From Thomasclavelia cocleata (GTDB taxonomy: Bacteria > Bacillota_I > Bacilli_A > Erysipelotrichales > Coprobacillaceae), in the NCBI RefSeq assembly GCF_900102365.1, contig NZ_FOIN01000029.1, positions 1 to 33,312 of the forward strand: a stretch of 33,312 bases of DNA, written 5' to 3'. This document shows positions 27,358-33,312 of this stretch, piece after piece; position 1 is the first letter of the stretch; the number at the start of each line of letters is the position of its first letter. The notes below the pieces were generated by a model. The model searched no databases and was not told the origin of the DNA. It was given only the letters and a program-made list of their open reading frames with translations. The translations under genes and the position numbers were made by a program.

Positions 27358-27386
27358 TTGTAATATATATATTGACTGTTTATTAT
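27358..27386 (+). promoter_or_regulatory. Surviving sigma-A promoter of the broken regulator gene
   Basis: TTGTAA (27358-27363), 17 bases, TATTAT (27381-27386). A GGAG site (about 27411-27414) and the ATG at 27423 follow, so transcription and initiation signals outlived the coding sequence. Confidence 0.55.
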
Positions 27387-27422
27387 TTAGATAAGAAAAA
27401 TAAAATGTTTGGAGAAAAATGT

Positions 27423-28218
27423 ATGGACTATATGAGTTTAAATGAAGCAGCACATAAATGAAAAGTAATTCCTGGTGAAATTGAAAAGTTGTGTTTTATG
27501 GGTTTGATTCTTAATGTTGAAAAAGTTGGAGAGACTTGGATGATTCTTACTGATATACAATGGCCTATAAAATACCAAGTTGAAAGTAATAATGATAATA
27601 ACATTTTGCTATCACCAAGAGAATGTCCTTGATTATTGATGACAGATCTATATTGTGTTCCTGGCAGTGGAGATGATCTTGTGATGGGGTATAAAGAACA
27701 ACCTCAAATTGCATTATTTCTTAAGGCACAGCTAGACTTTTTTCGAGGAGAATATGATTTAGTATACACACAAATAAAATCACTTATGTCTTATCCAGTA
27801 TGTTTTGATGTTTAGGTTGGAGTAGGGATATTGTTGTCATTATACTCAAGTGTTTGTGGTGATTTACTTTTGTGGGAGGAAGCAAAGCAGTATGTTGCTT
27901 TGATATCTTGTCGAGATAGAGAGGAAAGGCATAGACTTGCATTTTGGTGATAGTATAATAGATGATGAAACTACTTTCCCAGAGTGGTTTCATCATGGAA
28001 ATTTTGATTTATTAACAAGAGATGCTTTTCCATTTGTTTATTTTTTTTAACTGAAATATTTACTTTTTGAAAGTGAAAAAGTATTACTAGATTTTAAATG
28101 AGAAAAATCAAATGATATAATAATTAGCGAACACGAGGTGTATAGGATGGCTGTTTATAGGTATACTAATGTAGAAATTGCTGAATATTTACATACATCT
28201 TTAAATACAATTAAATAA
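27423..28218 (+). pseudogene. LuxR-type transcriptional regulator, broken by stops and a frameshift
   Basis: The reading starts MDYMSLNEAAHK, like the N-terminal helix-turn-helix of Firmicute regulators of the form EAAxKWgVs...lC..GrI. A stop at 27459-27461 falls where Trp is expected (TGG to TGA). The same frame carries on through KLCFMGLILNVEKVGETW, then a helical TPR-like middle (KAQLDFFRGEYDLVYTQIKS), past stops at 27630-27632 (TGA) and 27813-27815 (TAG), to TGA at 27948-27950. A shifted frame continues DDETTFPEWFHHGNFDLL, has further stops, and ends in YRYTNVEIAEYLHTSLNTIK, the recognition region of a LuxR-type C-terminal helix-turn-helix. At least six disruptions make it non-functional as one protein. 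Confidence 0.75.
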
Positions 28219-28322
28219 CTATTGTAGCATGTAATGGATAAAATAGTTGTAAAAATGTGTGGATTTAAGTATAAAATACCACACTTTTTGATGGTTTTAG
28301 TGTGGTGAAATAAATGAGAATT

Positions 28323-28360
28323 GCCTTTATACTATAGTACTATAAGTATAAAGGCTTTTA
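28323..28360 (+). terminator. Intrinsic terminator downstream of the broken regulator
   Basis: An 11-bp stem GCCTTTATACT/AGTATAAAGGC (28323-28333 with 28345-28355) with a self-complementary loop is followed by Ts. Confidence 0.8.
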
Positions 28361-28497
28361 ATATTATAAATGGAAAATGTATAGTTTAATTTTTTTATTT
28401 AGTACTAAAAAACTTTTTACTATAAATATAAATTTTATTTTTATAAAACTGCACTTTTTTTACAAGTTAAGTGTAGAAAAGAAAATAAGAAAAATGT

Positions 28498-28509
28498 TAT
28501 ATTTATAAT
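28498..28509 (+). promoter_or_regulatory. Candidate -10 region for the GH20 transcript
   Basis: TATAAT at 28504-28509 and an overlapping extended -10 (TGT then TATATT, 28495-28503) lie about 30 bases upstream of the RAT. No clear -35 was found at 17 bases, so the exact start is uncertain. No catabolite-repression (cre) operator was recognised nearby. Confidence 0.35.
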
Positions 28510-28537
28510 GTGAGAATATAGTTAATGATATATTCTT

Positions 28538-28564
28538 GGATTGTTACTTTAAGTAGGCAAGACC
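28538..28564 (+). promoter_or_regulatory. Ribonucleic antiterminator (RAT) for a BglG/LicT-family antiterminator
   Basis: The 27-base element reads GGATTGTTACT, a short loop region, then AGGCAAGACC. It matches the known RAT consensus of BglG, LicT and SacY targets (GGATTGTTACTGC...GCAGGCAAAACC), including the symmetrical GG/CC ends and the internal TACT/AGTA pairing. Its 3' half overlaps the left arm of the terminator at 28555-28601, which is exactly how these switches work: binding of the dimeric PRD protein stabilises the RAT and prevents the terminator from forming. The family responds to PTS sugar availability. No BglG-type gene is in this window. Confidence 0.85.
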
Positions 28565-28601
28565 AGAAAGTTCTAATTAAACTTTTTAGCTTGCCTTTTT
28601 T
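28555..28601 (+). terminator. Leader terminator controlled by the RAT
   Basis: The stem AGGCAAG/CTTGCCT (28555-28561 with 28590-28596) with an inner AAAGTT/AACTTT pairing is followed by a run of Ts. It ends about 110 bases before the GH20 start codon and shares its left arm with the RAT. Confidence 0.85.
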
Positions 28602-28713
28602 AGTATTTTAAAGGGGAAAAATTAATATAGAAGGATGTGATAAATGGAGTTAATAGTATTGAGTATTTAGAAAAAGGAAAAGGGTAAAAAATTTTGATAT
28701 AAGGAGGGAAACT

Positions 28714-31700
28714 ATGAAAAAAATATTAAAATTGGTACTTGCCTACGTTATGATTTTTTCATCTTTAGGTTTTGTTTTTCCTGTACAGGCAGATGAAATA
28801 AAAACAAATTATGCTTTACAAGGGGTAGCAACTGCAGATAGAGCACCTATTGACTATTGGGGACCAGATAAGTTGATAGATGGTATAGTTAATAGAGATG
28901 CTAGTCCTAAAAGAGATCAATCAAGATGGTCTAGTGAAAATGGGGCTCCTTCTTGGGTTAAAATTGATTTAACTCAAGTAAGAGAATTTAGTGAAATTAA
29001 TATAGCTTGGGAAACTCAAGTTATTAAACAATTTCATATTGAAATGTCTAATGATGATGTAAATTATACTACTATTTATACAAGTACAGAGGAAGAAAAT
29101 GGTCATTCATTAGATACAAATATTAGATTTGATAATGAATTATCTGGGCGTTATGTAAAAATAACAGTTGATTCATTAATTTCAGGAGCATATCCAAGTG
29201 TATCTATTTATGAAATAGAAATTAATGGTATTAGAACTGTTGCTGATGGTTATAAAGAACTTAGAGTTAATTACGCTTTAAATCAATCTGTAACTGCTTC
29301 AAGAGCACCAATTAGTTATTGGGGACCAGATAAATTAGTTGATGGTATTATTAATAGAACAGCAAATAAACCTGAACAATCAAGATGGTCTAGTGAGTCA
29401 GGAGCTCCTGCTTGGGTATTGATTGATTTAGGGCAAGAAAGATCTTTTGATGAAGTATTACTTGCTTGGGAAGTTACTGGAACAGTTGAAGATTTTCATA
29501 TAGATGTTTCAAGTGATGGAAATGATTATTCAACAGTTTATGATGCTGAAGCTAAAGCAGATGGATATCCATTAGATACACATGTTAATTTTGATTCAGA
29601 AGTATCTGGGCGTTATGTAAAAGTTACTGTTGATAAACTAACAGCAGGTACTTATCCAAGTGTTTCTTTATATGAGATAGAGGTTATCGGAACAAAACTT
29701 TTAGAAAACCTTTCTAGAAAAGCAAGTGTTAGTTCTAATGGTGATGAAGGAACTACAGTTAGAGTTGAAAACATTAATGATGGTGATCTTAATACAAGAT
29801 GGGGAAGCTCATATGGAGTTAATCAAAAATTTGTAGAATTTACTTTTGATGAACCTCAATCAATTCAATCATTTATTTTAGAGTGGGAAAGAAAAACTGC
29901 TAAAGATTATAAGATTGAAGCTAGAATTAATGATGAAATGGTAACATTAGTACATAAAACACAAGTACCTAAATATTATCAAGATATTATTAATTTAGAT
30001 GAAGCTGTTGAAACATCTTATATTAAATTAACAATTGATGATTTCCTTACATCTGGAGCTGATCGTGATGGTGTAAATGTAGATTATCCAACTATTTCTT
30101 TACATGAAGTAGAAATGTTTGGTGAAACTTATGATTTACCACCTGCTGATACACCAGCGTCTTTAGAAGATATTGCAAATGCTATTACAGTTGATGAATT
30201 GGATGCAGATGCAACTGAATTGCCTTTACCAACTGTACCAGATGGATATGAGATTTCTTTTATTGGTGCTGATTATGAACAAATTATTGCTCATGATCGT
30301 CATATTGTTAAACCACTTGTAACTACAGATGTTGTTGTTAACTTTGAAGTTTTAGAAGTTGAAACAGGTAAGAAAGCTATTTCTCCAGCCATTACTGTTT
30401 CAGTTTCAGGTTTATATGATGTAGAGGATTCTCAAAATGAAAAACCTACAGTTGTACCTGAATTACAACAATGGTTTGGGCATACAGGGGTATTTGAAAT
30501 TAATGATAATTCTTTGATTGTTGTTGATCCTGCAGCGATGGCATTTAAAGAAACAGCAGAAATGTTTGCTGCTGATTATGAAGATATTTTAGGAAAATCA
30601 ATTGAAGTTGTTGAAGGTAACGAGCCTAAAGCAGGTGATTTCTATTTTACATTAAGTAATGAAAAATTAGATGAAGAAACTTATGTAATGAATATAGCTG
30701 ATTATGTAACAATTGAAGCTAGTGAAAATAAGGGTGCTTATTGGTCAACACGTTCAATTCTTCAAATCCTTAAACAAACTAAAACAAAAATTGCCAAAGG
30801 AATTGTAAAAGATTATCCAAAATATGAAGTTCGTGGTTTTATGCTAGATGTTGGTAGACGTCCATTTAAGATGGAATTCATGCAAGAATTAGTTAAAACA
30901 ATGTCTTGGTATAAATTAAGTAATTTCCATGTGCATTTAAATGATAACTGCTTTGGTAAATTGGAAGATGGAAAAACACCTGATTATTCAGGATTCCGTT
31001 TAGAATCTGATATTCCTAATTTAACAAGTACAGACTATTATTATACAAAAGATGAATTTAGAGAATTTATTAAAACATCAAAAAAATATGGTGTAGATAT
31101 TGTTCCAGAATTTGATAGTCCAGGACATTCAGGTGCTTTTGTTCGTGCTAGACCAGATTTAGCAAGAGCAGATAGTAATGAATACTTAGATGTAGAAAAT
31201 CCAGAAGCACTTGAGTTTATTAAGAGTGTATTTGCAGAATATACTAGTGGAGATGACCCAGTATTCCCTAAAGGAACAGTAGTTCATATTGGTACTGATG
31301 AATATAAACGAGGAAATAAAGAAGCGTTTAGAAAATTCCAAGATGATTTATTAAAGTTTATTCGTGATGAACAAGGATATACACCACGTGTATGGGGAAG
31401 TCAAACAGAAAATAGTGGAACAACTCCAATTACAGCTGATGGAGTACAAATGAATTTATGGTATGTTGGATATGCTAATCCAAAAGAAATGTATGAAAAG
31501 GGATATGATTGTATTAATACTAATGATGGTGATTTATATATCGTACCAGGGGCAGGATATTATTATGATTATCTAAATCAAAATCATATTGCTAATTCAT
31601 GGCAGCCAAATAAAATTGGTGGTTTTACAATTCCAGTAGGTTCAGAACAAATGTTAGGTTCTACATTTGCTGTATGGAATGATATGACTGGTCCATCTCA

Positions 31701-33312
31701 AGATAATGGTACTAGTGATGTTGAAGTATTTGATCGTATTTTCCATATTGCACCTACATTTGCTGCTAAATTATGGGGAGATATTAAAGATTATTCTGTA
31801 GATGATATTAATAAATTAACTAAGAAAACAGAATATGCACCTAACTCAAATCCAACATATGAAGTTGAGTCAGTTGATGATACTTATTTAGATTACAATT
31901 TTAATAATGATAAGGGATTAGATAAATCAGGAAATGAATACAATCTAATTGAACAAAAAAATGTAACATATGAACAAGGAAAAAATCGTCAATCATTAAC
32001 ATTAAAAGGTGGAGAAAGTTATGTTTCTACGCCATTACAGGATCTTGGAATTAATTCAGTAATGGAATTTTGGGTAAAACGAGATGCTGATTCAGGTGAT
32101 GATGAACAAATTTTATTTGAATCTTCAAATGGAGCTATCAAGGCAGTTCAAAAAGATACTGGAAAATTTGGATTTAGTAGAGAATTCCATGATTATTCAT
32201 TTAATTATGAATTACCTAAAGATGAATGGGTAAAAATTAAATTAGAAACTAAATTTACAGTTACAACATTATATGTAAATGATGAAAAAGTAGATGAATT
32301 ATCTAAGAATGGAACTGGTGGTAAATGGGCTTCATTAGTCATGCCATTAGAAAAAATTGGTAGTGCAACAAAAGCCTTTAAAGGACAAATTGATGATGTT
32401 GTAGTTTCTAAACAACCTAAAGCTTTTAGTGTTTATGCAACATCTGAACAATCATCAGATAAAGCAATATATGCTATTGATGGTGATACATCTACAATAT
32501 GGCATACAAAATGGGATGGTTCTGATAAACTACCACAAAGTATTACATTAGAAATGCCAAAAGCACGTATTATTAATGGATTTACATACTTACCAAGACA
32601 AAGTGGTACAAATGGTAATATTACAAAATATAGTATTGAAGTAAGTGCTAATGGTACTGATTTTACTGAAGTAGCTTCAGGAAACTGGAGTAATAATAAA
32701 GATTTAAAAACAGTAGAATTTGAAGAAGTTGAAGTAAGATATGTACGTTTAGTTGCCCATGAAGGTGTGGGTGGATTTGCAAGTGCTGCAGAAATTAATG
32801 TTTTAAGTCCAAATGATGGAATGATTCCATTAGTAACAAGAGCTCTTGAAGAAGCAATTGAAGCAGGACAAACATATCTTGATGGAGATTATACAGCAGC
32901 TTCATTAGAAGTATTACATGATGCTATTAATGCTGGACTTTTTGCTTTAGAAACAACAACTAGTCAAGAAATAATTGATCAAGCATGTCAAACAATTGAT
33001 AATGCTATTGAATCTTTAGTAAAAGCAGAAGAAACAGCAGTAAGCAAAACAGCATTACAAATAGCAGTAGAAATGGCAAGTAATGTAACAGAAGAACAAT
33101 TAGATAAAGTAGTACCAGCAGTAGTAACTGAATTCAATGCTGCATTAGAAGAAGCAAGAGTAATCTTAGCTAATGATAATGCAACTCAAGAAGAAGTAGA
33201 TGCATCATTTGCTCGCTTATCAGTAGCAATGCATATGTTAGAATTCTTAAAAGGTGACAAGGCTGAATTACAAGACCTAGTAGATTCAACAGCAGAGTTA
33301 GTAGAAGGAAAC
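28714..33312 (+). CDS. Secreted multimodular GH20 N-acetylhexosaminidase/lacto-N-biosidase-like enzyme (partial, runs off window)
   Basis: The frame is open for 1533 codons to the window end with no stop. It begins with a signal peptide (about 1-27). Three F5/8-type (CBM32) modules follow (about 32-172, 180-328, 330-470); the first two are near-duplicates, both with YWGPDKL and SRWSSE. A linker domain leads to the GH20 N-terminal domain (about 585-700) and GH20 barrel (about 703-1035). The HIGTDEY motif carries the Asp862-Glu863 catalytic pair that in GH20 uses substrate-assisted chemistry on terminal GlcNAc or GalNAc. A LamG-like domain (about 1055-1235), another F5/8 module (about 1235-1370) and helical FIVAR-like repeats follow. 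GTDEY rather than GGDE resembles lacto-N-biosidase-like GH20s, so specificity is open. AAGGAGGG precedes the ATG, and the gene is under the RAT switch. Confidence 0.93.
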   Translation, partial: MKKILKLVLAYVMIFSSLGFVFPVQADEIKTNYALQGVATADRAPIDYWGPDKLIDGIVNRDASPKRDQSRWSSENGAPSWVKIDLTQVREFSEINIAWETQVIKQFHIEMSNDDVNYTTIYTSTEEENGHSLDTNIRFDNELSGRYVKITVDSLISGAYPSVSIYEIEINGIRTVADGYKELRVNYALNQSVTASRAPISYWGPDKLVDGIINRTANKPEQSRWSSESGAPAWVLIDLGQERSFDEVLLAWEVTGTVEDFHIDVSSDGNDYSTVYDAEAKADGYPLDTHVNFDSEVSGRYVKVTVDKLTAGTYPSVSLYEIEVIGTKLLENLSRKASVSSNGDEGTTVRVENINDGDLNTRWGSSYGVNQKFVEFTFDEPQSIQSFILEWERKTAKDYKIEARINDEMVTLVHKTQVPKYYQDIINLDEAVETSYIKLTIDDFLTSGADRDGVNVDYPTISLHEVEMFGETYDLPPADTPASLEDIANAITVDELDADATELPLPTVPDGYEISFIGADYEQIIAHDRHIVKPLVTTDVVVNFEVLEVETGKKAISPAITVSVSGLYDVEDSQNEKPTVVPELQQWFGHTGVFEINDNSLIVVDPAAMAFKETAEMFAADYEDILGKSIEVVEGNEPKAGDFYFTLSNEKLDEETYVMNIADYVTIEASENKGAYWSTRSILQILKQTKTKIAKGIVKDYPKYEVRGFMLDVGRRPFKMEFMQELVKTMSWYKLSNFHVHLNDNCFGKLEDGKTPDYSGFRLESDIPNLTSTDYYYTKDEFREFIKTSKKYGVDIVPEFDSPGHSGAFVRARPDLARADSNEYLDVENPEALEFIKSVFAEYTSGDDPVFPKGTVVHIGTDEYKRGNKEAFRKFQDDLLKFIRDEQGYTPRVWGSQTENSGTTPITADGVQMNLWYVGYANPKEMYEKGYDCINTNDGDLYIVPGAGYYYDYLNQNHIANSWQPNKIGGFTIPVGSEQMLGSTFAVWNDMTGPSQDNGTSDVEVFDRIFHIAPTFAAKLWGDIKDYSVDDINKLTKKTEYAPNSNPTYEVESVDDTYLDYNFNNDKGLDKSGNEYNLIEQKNVTYEQGKNRQSLTLKGGESYVSTPLQDLGINSVMEFWVKRDADSGDDEQILFESSNGAIKAVQKDTGKFGFSREFHDYSFNYELPKDEWVKIKLETKFTVTTLYVNDEKVDELSKNGTGGKWASLVMPLEKIGSATKAFKGQIDDVVVSKQPKAFSVYATSEQSSDKAIYAIDGDTSTIWHTKWDGSDKLPQSITLEMPKARIINGFTYLPRQSGTNGNITKYSIEVSANGTDFTEVASGNWSNNKDLKTVEFEEVEVRYVRLVAHEGVGGFASAAEINVLSPNDGMIPLVTRALEEAIEAGQTYLDGDYTAASLEVLHDAINAGLFALETTTSQEIIDQACQTIDNAIESLVKAEETAVSKTALQIAVEMASNVTEEQLDKVVPAVVTEFNAALEEARVILANDNATQEEVDASFARLSVAMHMLEFLKGDKAELQDLVDSTAELVEGN

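Larger units (their letters stand above)
28219..28537. other. Intergenic region upstream of the RAT leader
   Basis: Besides the terminator at 28323-28360, GTGTGG at 28257-28262, CCACAC at 28279-28284 and GTGTGG at 28300-28305 could form two mutually exclusive stems, the first followed by a T-run. No gene is seen. Confidence 0.4.

Noticed and set aside
27459-27461. TGA at an expected Trp position, suggesting UGA recoding
   Set aside because: The same frame also contains TAG and further TGA stops and a frameshift, and all intact genes use TGG for Trp, so decay is the simpler reading.
27784-27996. A 70-residue minus-strand frame
   Set aside because: It is antisense to the better-supported broken regulator gene and shows no domain pattern or ribosome binding site.
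28643-28669. Eight-codon frame (MELIVLSI) between the leader terminator and the GH20 gene
   Set aside because: Too short to support, and the RAT already explains the leader's regulation.

Overview
The window is 33.3 kb of very AT-rich DNA from a low-GC, Gram-positive, gut-type Firmicute. Evidence for this is the strong AGGAGG ribosome binding sites, sigma-A promoters with AT-rich spacers, Lys/Asn/Glu/Val/Thr/Leu tRNAs with encoded CCA, very large modular surface glycosidases with CBM32 and FIVAR-like modules, a TGD-type C-terminal sorting signal, and spore-related genes (a CwlD-like amidase and a collagen-like spore-surface candidate). The overall style fits an Erysipelotrichia-type spore former such as Thomasclavelia (Clostridium) ramosa. 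That placement is inference; there is no rRNA in the window to settle it.

Layout. (1) 0.36-6.7 kb: a 2108-residue secreted GH89 alpha-N-acetylglucosaminidase with two DNRLRE-type modules, three discoidin-like modules and a helical stalk. (2) 7.2-11.4 kb: an ALDH3-type aldehyde dehydrogenase, a CwlD-like amidase, a collagen-repeat protein and, on the minus strand, a small PF06541-type membrane protein. (3) 11.8-15.2 kb: tRNA-Ile/tRNA-Ala with their own promoter and terminator, then a tight three-gene unit of a second PF06541-type protein, a MATE exporter and a PfoR/EIIC-type membrane protein. (4) 15.4-21.8 kb, minus strand: a SWIM-SNF2 helicase, a degraded stretch, a membrane-anchored metallophosphoesterase, a low-molecular-weight tyrosine phosphatase and tRNA-Lys. 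(5) 22.0-24.6 kb: two lipoproteins flanking a minus-strand SPL-like radical SAM protein. (6) 24.8-25.3 kb: a five-tRNA operon (Asn-Glu-Val-Thr-Leu).

(7) 25.4-28.2 kb, directly behind tRNA-Leu: a graveyard of broken genes. It holds a tyrosine-recombinase remnant, a HicB-antitoxin-like remnant, a GC-richer segment with hairpins, one intact GNAT acetyltransferase and a LuxR-type regulator gene broken by several stop codons. I read this as the residue of an island integrated at the tRNA cluster. (8) 28.5 kb to the end: a leader with a BglG/LicT-type ribonucleic antiterminator (RAT) overlapping an intrinsic terminator, followed by a giant GH20 glycosidase gene that runs off the window.

The two glycosidases at the window edges carry closely related C-terminal helical modules and both target N-acetylhexosamine-containing glycans, suggesting a mucin or host-glycan lifestyle. 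The most informative observation is the RAT/terminator switch in front of the GH20 gene, which ties a secreted hexosaminidase to PTS-sensing antitermination. I found no CRISPR array, intact insertion sequence, rRNA or complete defence system.
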